Source: Candidatus Hydrothermota bacterium (GTDB taxonomy: Bacteria > Hydrothermota > Hydrothermia > UBA1063). Taken from it: a DNA stretch of 11,191 nt. The position numbers and the translations under genes are program-made. Location of the stretch: NCBI GenBank assembly GCA_003644895.1, contig QNDO01000034.1:1-11191 (forward strand), written 5' to 3'. Below are positions 1 to 6,206 of the stretch, piece by piece. The notes below the pieces were generated by a model. That model did no database searches, had not been told where the DNA came from, and was given only the letters and a program-made list of their open reading frames with translations. The stretch's first letter is position 1, and each line of letters starts with the position of its first letter.

Positions 1-204
1 GGACCTTATGGAGGATATTTATTCGGAAACATGAATTTTGGCGATGATTTTGGTATAGGGAATTATGTAGCAGCTACATCTATCCCCGGCCCTGTTGGGG
101 AGAGAATTGATAGAAAAAATGATGACGGTATATATAACCGGGGGCTGATTCAGGCATCAGCCTCCTATGCACAGGATACTGTAACATTATACTGGAAACT
201 TTGA
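1..204 (+). CDS. Prepilin-like protein, C-terminal fragment (5' end outside window)
   Basis: Frame 1 is open from the first base to a TGA at 202-204, directly followed by a second in-frame TGA, and gives about 67 C-terminal residues. No start or prepilin signal is visible because the gene begins upstream. Identity rests on resemblance to the pilin at 10294-9845: both have a P-Y-G-G turn, then a G-N-Y strand with T-x-I-P, then an I-D-x-K-x-D-D-G segment and a following glycine, in the same order and spacing. This Asp/Gly-rich signature near the C-terminus is common in pilin-like proteins. The next pilin gene starts 26 nt downstream, so the two are probably co-transcribed. It is most likely a paralogous pilin subunit; major or minor cannot be told. 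Confidence is moderate because only the tail is seen. Confidence 0.7.
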   Translation, partial: GPYGGYLFGNMNFGDDFGIGNYVAATSIPGPVGERIDRKNDDGIYNRGLIQASASYAQDTVTLYWKL

Positions 205-217
205 TGAGATAAAAAAG

Positions 218-225
218 AAGGAGGT
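218..225 (+). promoter_or_regulatory. Strong Shine-Dalgarno site of the 231-683 pilin gene
   Basis: AAGGAGGT lies 5 nt before the ATG at 231. It is the best ribosome binding site in the window and fits a highly translated structural subunit. It also fixes the start codon, which sits six residues before the prepilin peptidase cleavage glycine. Confidence 0.85.
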
Positions 226-230
226 ATATT

Positions 231-683
231 ATGGGTAAAAATAGAAAGGGGTTCACACTCTTGGAACTGGCAATAGTACTCGTGGTTATTGGTTTGCTCT
301 TTGGTCTTGTTGTCAGAGGTATTAATTTAACAAGAGGCGCTAAGGTTAAAAGAGTAGCAACTGATTTGAGGTCCATCCATACCGCTGTGATGATTTATTA
401 CGAGAGAAATAATGCATACCCTGGTGATACAGACGGTGATGGCCTGATAGATAACGGCGCTCAGGCATGGAATGATCTGGCTTCGCAGAACATTGCCTAC
501 CAGAAGCCAACCCCATTTGGAGGGACATATGACTTGGGCAATGACGGTACCCACAATACTATTACATTTACCGTAGATAATACAACAACGGCTCAGGAGA
601 TAGATAATTTAATCGATAATGGAGATATAACCACAGGCTCACTCACTTTCTCAGATACAACCGGCACATATATAATGGATTAG
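231..683 (+). CDS. Type IV prepilin, candidate major pilin (MshA-like)
   Basis: A 150-residue precursor with a class III (prepilin) signal: a short basic leader M-G-K-N-R-K-G, expected cleavage after Gly7, mature N-terminal Phe, and the conserved Glu at mature position 5 (FTLLE). A hydrophobic helix of about 22 residues follows. The globular part has a Y-P-G-D segment running into a DxDxDGxxD loop (residues 66-74) that resembles EF-hand-type calcium loops, a P-F-G-G turn (95-98), and a C-terminal I-D-N-L-I-D-N-G-D-I-x-T-G segment (124-136). There are no cysteines, so the usual C-terminal disulfide loop of type IVa pilins is absent. The strong ribosome binding site, the place ahead of the assembly genes and the hairpin just after it suggest an abundant subunit; that role is inference. 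Paralogous to the pilin at 10294-9845. Subunit class is certain, major status is not. Confidence 0.92.
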   Translation: MGKNRKGFTLLELAIVLVVIGLLFGLVVRGINLTRGAKVKRVATDLRSIHTAVMIYYERNNAYPGDTDGDGLIDNGAQAWNDLASQNIAYQKPTPFGGTYDLGNDGTHNTITFTVDNTTTAQEIDNLIDNGDITTGSLTFSDTTGTYIMD

Positions 684-698
684 TATTTTAATTAATTG

Positions 699-721
699 TG
701 CGGGGGGCGTTCCCCCTCGCA
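699..721 (+). other. GC-rich hairpin between pilin and assembly genes
   Basis: Bases 699-707 pair with 713-721 (nine pairs, one of them G-U) around a 5-nt loop. An alternative register gives the same stem with a bulged T at 717 and a 4-nt loop. It begins 15 nt after the pilin stop and ends 7 nt before the next ATG. No T-run follows, so it is not a standard intrinsic terminator. By analogy with other pilus operons it could protect the pilin mRNA 3' end or partly attenuate read-through, so that the pilin is made in excess over the assembly proteins. It may also block access to the ATG at 729, which has no Shine-Dalgarno site. Confidence 0.65.
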
Positions 722-728
722 CATCGCC

Positions 729-2063
729 ATGCGTTTTTTATCTATAGTCTATAAAAGGCAACAAATTGTACTATATTATTTTATAGATGGAATTCTGGAA
801 AAGATTATCCCAGTGGAAAAAGAGGACTTTCCATCACCCTTGATCAAGCCTATTCTCGAGGATTCAGATTATATCGGTGTGATAGTGGATATACCGGAAA
901 ACACATACATCGGCTTTCTTGAGTATCCCACCCTTGAAGAAAAAATTATCAAAAATGGTATCAAATTTGACCTGGAGAGGGAACTGGGAGAAAAACCCAG
1001 ATTTACATTCACTATCTTCGATGTATTTGAAGCTGAAGGAGTCACCGAAACAAAGGTTTTTGTGGTGGCCATCAATAATAAAACTTTCCAGGAGATAACC
1101 GAGGTAATTAAACAATACAAGGATAAAATAGTTCTCATCACCCCATATCCTGCATTACTCTCCACTGCTGTACCTTCAGGCAGGGTTACCTTGCTGGAGA
1201 TTTATGAAGATGGAACTCGTATCACCTTTTTTGATAAAAGGGTAGCACTGGTATCCAGAAACATACTTATACCCACAGGTGGTGAAGGTCACGAGGATTT
1301 TTTGCTGAAGCTAAGGGAAGAAATAGATAGATCTGTTTATTATTTAAAGCAAAACTATTCGAGAGATTTTGAAATCAACAAAATTTTATTGTTCACAGAA
1401 ACACCGGAGATACAAGAAAGAGTACAGACTCTTTCACTTCCCTATGCCGTGGAGCCTTTACTCCTTGAGGATTACAGAGGAGGTGAAATTGCTCCATATT
1501 TCGCTTCTAGTTTAAATCTCAAGCTTTTTCCCTATAATTTTCTCCCACCTGTGGTAAGTCTGAGAGAGGTATTTCCTGTACTCACAGGCAGTCTGCTGGC
1601 TTTGATTATCCTGACCCTGGCACTCTTTGGTATTTCTTACAATAAAATCAAGGATACAGAGAGAGCATGGCTCAATAGCATAAGGGATTTACAAACACGA
1701 ATCATAAACAGACGCAGTGTTCTGTATAAAAATATAGATTATTACATGTTTCAGGAGACTTATTTATCAAATCCTGCTATCTCCATATTTTTGCGAGAAT
1801 TATCTGCTGCACTTATACCGAGCAGTAAGGTTAAATCCCTGAAAATTGAGAGAACAAGAACAGATTACTCTTTTAACATGGAACTTGAATACGAAAATGC
1901 AACTGATTTTGAAAAACTGGAATTTACAAAAACCATTACCCAAGCCCTTGAAAATTCCCCTATTGTGGAGAAAACGTGGTATGAGATAAAGAAAAAGGGT
2001 GATACAAAGGTCTATTTGATCCATGGTGTTATACCTACAAGAAAAAAACTTCTAAAACTATGA
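729..2063 (+). CDS. PilM-PilN fusion / GspL-like pilus assembly protein (MshI position)
   Basis: A 444-residue protein. Residues 1-270 look like the cytoplasmic actin-like PilM/GspL domain, divergent and without obvious phosphate-binding motifs. A segment L-F-P-Y-N-F-L-P-P (266-274) resembles the I-N-L-L-P motif by which PilN binds PilM. A single transmembrane helix follows (about 281-303), then a basic coiled-coil-like stretch (305-335) and a periplasmic region (345-432) consistent with the ferredoxin-like fold of PilN/GspL. One chain thus seems to do the work of PilM plus PilN, as in GspL and MshI, linking the assembly ATPase to the alignment complex. The frame opens earlier at a TTG (696), but that would translate the hairpin; ATG 729 gives a natural beta-strand N-terminus. 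Neither start has a clear ribosome binding site. The stop overlaps the next ATG (ATGA). Assignment is by architecture and context, not by strong motifs. Confidence 0.78.
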   Translation: MRFLSIVYKRQQIVLYYFIDGILEKIIPVEKEDFPSPLIKPILEDSDYIGVIVDIPENTYIGFLEYPTLEEKIIKNGIKFDLERELGEKPRFTFTIFDVFEAEGVTETKVFVVAINNKTFQEITEVIKQYKDKIVLITPYPALLSTAVPSGRVTLLEIYEDGTRITFFDKRVALVSRNILIPTGGEGHEDFLLKLREEIDRSVYYLKQNYSRDFEINKILLFTETPEIQERVQTLSLPYAVEPLLLEDYRGGEIAPYFASSLNLKLFPYNFLPPVVSLREVFPVLTGSLLALIILTLALFGISYNKIKDTERAWLNSIRDLQTRIINRRSVLYKNIDYYMFQETYLSNPAISIFLRELSAALIPSSKVKSLKIERTRTDYSFNMELEYENATDFEKLEFTKTITQALENSPIVEKTWYEIKKKGDTKVYLIHGVIPTRKKLLKL

Positions 2064-2593
2064 AGAGGATTTATATAATTGTAGGACTTTTTATAATTTT
2101 TGTGGCTTCTTTGGTTGTGGGCATTATTGTGATTCAGAAAGAAGAGAGAAAAATTTTTCAGCTGGAAAAAGCTTATGTTCGGACACTGCGAGAGTATTCA
2201 TCCTATGAAAGTGCGGTTAAATCCATTTATATAAAAAATAGCAGAAAATTAAGCACATTACCCCTTGAAGGAATGAATGATAGGGAAAAGAAATTTTTTA
2301 TTGAAGACTTTTTTAAAAGGTTTTTGGTAAAACAATCTTTAAATGGGGAGGTAATGGTATCCAAAACAGACTATAGTTTTTCATCTACTCCCATAAGGAC
2401 AGATCACATAAATTACTGGGAGGTAACTTTTGAAATTACCACATACCGGGATATTGCTTCTCTTATAATGTTTTTAGAAGGACTTGAAAATTTTCCATTG
2501 GTGCTTGAAGCTATGGATATAGGCTTTGGAGGGGGAAGGAAAAAAGCTTTTATTGAATTAAAATATAAGTTGGTGGAAATGAAAGGAGCTTGA
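2060..2593 (+). CDS. PilO/GspM-like alignment-complex protein (MshJ position)
   Basis: A 177-residue bitopic membrane protein: basic N-terminus, one transmembrane helix (about 4-25), a coiled-coil-like helix rich in Glu, Lys and Arg (26-60), and a small alpha/beta domain (95-174). This is the usual layout of PilO, GspM and MshJ, which pair with the PilN/GspL periplasmic domain and bridge toward the PilP/GspC protein. The sequence has no diagnostic motif; family placement rests on size, topology and its position between the PilM/N-like and PilP-like genes. It starts within the stop of the previous gene (ATGA, 4-nt overlap), which suggests translational coupling. One base separates it from the next ATG. 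It is likely a full-length inner-membrane component. Confidence 0.72.
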   Translation: MKRIYIIVGLFIIFVASLVVGIIVIQKEERKIFQLEKAYVRTLREYSSYESAVKSIYIKNSRKLSTLPLEGMNDREKKFFIEDFFKRFLVKQSLNGEVMVSKTDYSFSSTPIRTDHINYWEVTFEITTYRDIASLIMFLEGLENFPLVLEAMDIGFGGGRKKAFIELKYKLVEMKGA

Positions 2594-2594
2594 T

Positions 2595-3164
2595 ATGAAA
2601 AGTAGAAAATTACTTTACGTTCTTGTAATTCTTGCAGCTTTGATAGCTGTTATTCTCATCTTAACTCTTTTCATTCCAGTTCTCCGAAAACCTGCTCCTC
2701 CTCTTACAATGATGCCTCAACAGGAAATAAAGAAGGGAGAAGAACTACCCGAAGAAACTCAATTCCTCTTTGAAAAAAAAGAGAATTTTGTAGACCCATT
2801 TACATCAACCTCTTATCAAAACTGGAAGCTGAGAGAAGAACTTGAACAGAAGGCAAATGAAATTGAACTCCTGAAGCTGGAACTGGAACGGGCCAAGCTC
2901 ATTAAAGAATTGAGAGAATTGAGGGGGGAAAAGGCAGGCGGAATTTATTACAGAGGTAAAGCTAGGGATATACCGGTTCTTCTTGCCACCTCACTCTCCG
3001 AAAATAGTAAAAGAGCCCTACTTCTTATAAGAGGTAAAAAAAGATGGGTAAAGGAAGGCGGAAGTCTTGAAGGATATCGGGTAATGAAAATAGTGAAAGG
3101 GAAGGCCATCCTGAAGACACCGCAGGGCAAGGTGATGGAACTTAAAGTAGGAGGGGGAAAATGA
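2595..3164 (+). CDS. PilP/GspC-like secretin-contact protein (MshK position)
   Basis: A 189-residue protein with an N-terminal transmembrane helix (7-29), a proline-rich linker (32-41), an F-V-D-P-F motif (65-69) of the kind seen before the beta domain in PilP and GspC, a charged coiled coil (77-112), and a C-terminal beta-rich domain (about 125-185). That domain has the GspC homology-region/PilP pattern: a strand A-L-L-L-I, K-E-G-G-S-L at 153-158, a strand Y-R-V-M-K-I-V-K-G-K-A-I-L-K, and a closing L-K-V. Such domains touch the secretin N0 domain. The coiled coil inside the linker is longer than in typical PilP. AAAGGAG precedes the ATG at 2595, and the gene overlaps mshL by 4 nt. Unlike PilP, which is a lipoprotein, this protein is anchored by a helix, as in GspC. 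Confidence 0.78.
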   Translation: MKSRKLLYVLVILAALIAVILILTLFIPVLRKPAPPLTMMPQQEIKKGEELPEETQFLFEKKENFVDPFTSTSYQNWKLREELEQKANEIELLKLELERAKLIKELRELRGEKAGGIYYRGKARDIPVLLATSLSENSKRALLLIRGKKRWVKEGGSLEGYRVMKIVKGKAILKTPQGKVMELKVGGGK

Positions 3165-4570
3165 AGAGATTCTTTATAATATTGAGTTTAATCCTTTTTT
3201 CAATTCAATGTGCCCACAGGAAAACTGTAAAAACACCTGAAAAAACTCCGGAGCAGATGATACAGGAAAGAGAGCCTGAGATACCTGAGGTTAAGCTCGA
3301 ACCAGAGGTGGAAAAGATTCCTTTGGAGATGAAAATAACCCTGACTGCCAGGAATATAACCCTTGGGTCTCTTTTGAACCTCATTTCAATGGAAACTGGA
3401 TATAACACTTTATACGATCCCGGTATTGATACGTCAAAGACTATAAGTGTGGATTTTCATGATGTTTGCCTGAAAGACGCCCTTGACAAAATTACAGATC
3501 AGCTGGGTCTTGTTTACAAAATTCATAAAAATATTTTGGAAATAAAGGCCTATGATACCTGGACCTTTGAACTGGAATCTGTCCCCACTTCATCCAAGCC
3601 CGCTATATCTGTAGGTGGAAATGTCATTCCGGAAGCAGAAGGCCTGTTTGGAAGTTACATGATCAAAACACAGGCCTCAGGAGGAGAATCGGATTTTTAC
3701 AAGGAACTAGAGGAAAACATTAAATCTCTGCTTACCAAAGGGGGGCAATACTCTCTGAACGCCAATACTGGGATACTTATGGTTTCTGACAGCGCCAAAG
3801 CATTGAGGAGAATTAAAAATTTTGTAGAAAAGATAAAAAATGCCAAAAAAAGACAGGTACATGTTGAAGTAAAAATTATAGAAGTAACACTGGACAAGAG
3901 CCGGCAACATGGTATTGACTGGAGTTTTATAGATCATTTCACCGTAAATAATGAGAAATATTCATTGAATCTTAGCCAGAGACTCTCTTTGTCACAATTC
4001 GTTTTTGATGTCAGCCTAACAGGGACGAGATTTAATGCTCTTTTAAACTTTCTTGCAACCCAAGGCAAAATCCACATTCTCTCCAAGCCCTCCCTCAGGC
4101 TGGTGAATGGAGAAACAGCTTTACTCACTGTGGGTAGAGTCCTGGCCTACTGGGAACTCACAGCCCAGGCAGGTGGGGTGGAAGCAGGTACTCCTGTGGT
4201 TTATCCGGTAAAAAGGTCTGTCCTCAAAGGTGTACTGCTGGGGCTTACTCCCGTTATTACAGGGGATAGCACTATAACTCTGGAGATTATACCCATTATT
4301 TCAGATATAAACAAGTGGGAACAGTATGAGTGGAACAATCAGCAACTTATAGCTCCCGATGTGGATATAAAAGAGGCCCAGACAACCCTGAGAATCAAGA
4401 GTGGAGAAACAGTTATTATAGGGGGGCTCATTACCCAGAAAGAGATTATCAACGAGAGAAAAATTCCTCTTCTGGGAGATATTCCCGTACTCGGAAATCT
4501 TTTTAAAACTACCGAAAAGACCCTGGAGAAAAGTGAACTTGTTATCCTGATCACCCCTACTCTATTATGA
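3161..4570 (+). CDS. mshL: Outer-membrane secretin of the MSHA/PilQ type
   Basis: A 469-residue secretin forming the outer-membrane pilus pore. An N-terminal signal peptide ends at S-I-Q-Cys17, a possible but non-standard lipobox (Gln before Cys). A Glu/Pro/Lys-rich linker (20-55) follows, then an N0-like domain (56-130), an N1-like region (about 180-228) and the secretin C-domain (232-469). C-domain hallmarks are V-E-V-K-I-I-E-V (234-241), S-K-P-S-L-R-L-V-N-G-E-T-A (308-320), I-P-L-L-G-D-I-P-V-L-G-N-L-F-K (435-449) and the terminal L-V-I-L-I-T-P. It ends right after that last strand, so there is no C-terminal pilotin-binding extension; an acylated Cys17 could make the protein self-targeting, as proposed for MshL-type lipoprotein secretins. 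AGGAGGG lies just before the ATG, which overlaps the previous stop. The next gene starts within its own stop. Confidence 0.93.
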   Translation: MKRFFIILSLILFSIQCAHRKTVKTPEKTPEQMIQEREPEIPEVKLEPEVEKIPLEMKITLTARNITLGSLLNLISMETGYNTLYDPGIDTSKTISVDFHDVCLKDALDKITDQLGLVYKIHKNILEIKAYDTWTFELESVPTSSKPAISVGGNVIPEAEGLFGSYMIKTQASGGESDFYKELEENIKSLLTKGGQYSLNANTGILMVSDSAKALRRIKNFVEKIKNAKKRQVHVEVKIIEVTLDKSRQHGIDWSFIDHFTVNNEKYSLNLSQRLSLSQFVFDVSLTGTRFNALLNFLATQGKIHILSKPSLRLVNGETALLTVGRVLAYWELTAQAGGVEAGTPVVYPVKRSVLKGVLLGLTPVITGDSTITLEIIPIISDINKWEQYEWNNQQLIAPDVDIKEAQTTLRIKSGETVIIGGLITQKEIINERKIPLLGDIPVLGNLFKTTEKTLEKSELVILITPTLL

Positions 4571-5406
4571 AGGGCACCGGTTTAAAGAGTATTCACCAGG
4601 CTTACATGGACTTTTTCGGATTGAAAAAGAGACCCTTTGCTATTACCCCTGACCCTGAGTTTTACTTCGAGTCCTTATCCCATAAGAAGGCTCTTGTACA
4701 CATGGAATATGCTGTAACTGAGAAGATGGGTTTTGCAATGGTTACAGGAGAAGTTGGGACAGGAAAAACACTTATGGCAAGGATCTTCATGGAAAAAATG
4801 AGACCAAAAATTAATTCAGCCTTGATATTGCACCCTATACTCACAGAGAGAGAACTCCTCTATTCCATAGTACAGGATCTGGGGCTCAGGATGGACAAAA
4901 AGAGACCCACCAAGAAAGAACTCCTGGATAAGATCTCCTCATTTATTTTAAGTTCTGCTGAAAATGGTAAAAGAACTGTAATTATAATCGATGAAGCACA
5001 GGACCTTAAACCAAACATCCTGGAGAGCCTACGTCTTATTTCCAATCTTGAGACCGGAAAGGAAAAACTTCTGGATATTATCCTCTTGGGTCAGCCGGAA
5101 CTGGAAAAGAAACTTAGTCGTTATACCCTGAGGCAGCTGAACCAGAGGATACTCGTGAGAACGCGTTTGAATCCTCTACAGGAAGAAGAAATAGAGGCTT
5201 ACTTAGATATGAGAATCCAGAAGTCTGGTGGGGAAAAATTTTATGACAGTTCTATAATCCCTTTGGTTTACCGGTATTCTAAGGGAATACCCAGGCTCAT
5301 CAATGCCGTTATGGAGCGGGCCCTGATTGCTGCTTTCGTTGATGATAGCAAAATTCTTAAAAAAAGGCACCTTAAGCTGGCTCATGCAAGCTTACTTGGA
5401 GAATAA
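4567..5406 (+). CDS. mshM: ExeA/MshM-type AAA+ ATPase
   Basis: A 279-residue AAA+ ATPase. It has the N-terminal F-F-G-L-x-x-x-P-F-x-I-T-P-D-P signature of the ExeA/GspA/MshM family (16-30), Walker A G-E-V-G-T-G-K-T (61-68), Walker B ending in D-E-A-Q (142-145), a sensor-like L-L-G-Q-P-E-L (173-179), and L-R-Q-L-N-Q-R-I (188-195) carrying likely arginine-finger or sensor residues. A C-terminal lid helix bundle runs to the end. It lacks the transmembrane segment and peptidoglycan-binding domain of full ExeA, as MshM does. ExeA/ExeB help the secretin assemble through peptidoglycan, and MshM/MshN probably act alike here. The chosen ATG overlaps the mshL stop (ATGA) but has no ribosome binding site; an internal ATG at 4606 (Met14) just before the conserved FFGL motif is a plausible alternative start. 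Confidence 0.9.
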   Translation: MKGTGLKSIHQAYMDFFGLKKRPFAITPDPEFYFESLSHKKALVHMEYAVTEKMGFAMVTGEVGTGKTLMARIFMEKMRPKINSALILHPILTERELLYSIVQDLGLRMDKKRPTKKELLDKISSFILSSAENGKRTVIIIDEAQDLKPNILESLRLISNLETGKEKLLDIILLGQPELEKKLSRYTLRQLNQRILVRTRLNPLQEEEIEAYLDMRIQKSGGEKFYDSSIIPLVYRYSKGIPRLINAVMERALIAAFVDDSKILKKRHLKLAHASLLGE

Positions 5407-5408
5407 AA

Positions 5409-6206
5409 ATGAGTTTAATTGAGGAGGCACTCAGAAAAATAGAGGAGCAACATAAAAGGGCTCAGGCGGGTGCATCAAAGGAGAAAATTCGGAAGAAAAA
5501 TAAGGGAAAATTTCTCATCTGGCCCATTATTTCCTTTCTGACCATGAGTATTTTACTTTATTTTTACTTAACCAGCAGCCCTTCTGGAAAAGAAAATTAT
5601 ATTCCCAGGATTGAATCCAGTAATAAAAAAGAAATGAATAGTATTAAGCCCTCTTCCATGAAAAATACCGAGCCTTCCAAAAATGTTTTAAATATCGTTT
5701 CACCTCCCAAAACAGTAAACACATTCTCTGAGGTTTCCGAACCTGCTGAAGTAAGGGAAAGTATCGTGACGCAGTATAAAAGGGCTCTTTCAAACTATGA
5801 CCTTATGGGTGCCTATCATATAGCATTACAGAATATAGATTCCATAAACAGTAGAGATTTAATACCCCTGTTAAATGAACTGCAGAAAATTGATGCAGAA
5901 AGGGAGATTATTGAGTTAACTTCCCTGCTTGAGGACAGAGGGAGGATATCACCTGGAATTTACATAATCATGGGGAAGATGTATGAGGAAAAGGGAGAGA
6001 TCGATAAAGCCGTAGAGGAGTATAAAAAATCCTTACTGGCTGGAGGGAATGAACCCCGTATTTATGCTAAAATCGGCTCTCTCTACGATAAACTTGGAGA
6101 AGAGGAAAATGCTATCAAGTTTTACAGAGAATATCTAAGAAGGGCAGATGATTTAAAATTAAAAGAAGCAGTCAGGAGGAGGTTAGTTTATCTTGAAAGT
6201 CAGTGA
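5409..6206 (+). CDS. mshN: MshN-like TPR membrane protein
   Basis: A 265-residue protein. The N-terminus M-S-L-I-E-E-A-L-R-K-I matches the short helical motif (MSxIxxAL) that opens GspB/ExeB and MshN proteins. It is followed by a Lys/Arg-rich stretch, one transmembrane helix (35-56), a low-complexity Ser/Pro/Lys linker (57-115), a helical region (118-178), and two recognisable TPR units (about 183-211 and 216-249). The TPR part should lie on the far side of the inner membrane. The conserved N-terminal helix probably docks on the MshM ATPase encoded just upstream, as ExeB does with ExeA. GGAG lies 7 nt before the ATG, two bases after the mshM stop. The 3' end overlaps mshE by 14 nt, and the mshE ribosome binding site sits inside this gene. 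Family MshN homologues are usually longer, with more TPRs. Confidence 0.8.
   Translation: MSLIEEALRKIEEQHKRAQAGASKEKIRKKNKGKFLIWPIISFLTMSILLYFYLTSSPSGKENYIPRIESSNKKEMNSIKPSSMKNTEPSKNVLNIVSPPKTVNTFSEVSEPAEVRESIVTQYKRALSNYDLMGAYHIALQNIDSINSRDLIPLLNELQKIDAEREIIELTSLLEDRGRISPGIYIIMGKMYEEKGEIDKAVEEYKKSLLAGGNEPRIYAKIGSLYDKLGEEENAIKFYREYLRRADDLKLKEAVRRRLVYLESQ
6174..6183 (+). promoter_or_regulatory. Shine-Dalgarno site deciding the TTG start of mshE
   Basis: AGGAGGAGGT lies inside the end of the TPR gene, 9 nt before the TTG at 6193. No ATG occurs in the mshE frame until codon 55, well inside the conserved N-terminal domain, so this site supports TTG as the real start. Confidence 0.75.

Noticed and set aside
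141..164. Hairpin (GGCTGAT/ATCAGCC core) near the end of the left-edge pilin gene
   Set aside because: It lies wholly inside coding sequence, about 40 nt before the stop, has no T-run after it, and has no positional logic. Probably chance.
80..554. Minus-strand frames opposite the first two pilin genes
   Set aside because: They lie antisense to clear prepilin coding sequence with no start signals or domain features.
696..728. TTG at 696 as start of the PilM/PilN-fusion gene
   Set aside because: It would translate the GC-rich hairpin into an atypical N-terminus (C-G-G-R-S-P-S-H) and has no ribosome binding site. ATG 729 gives a normal beta-strand start.
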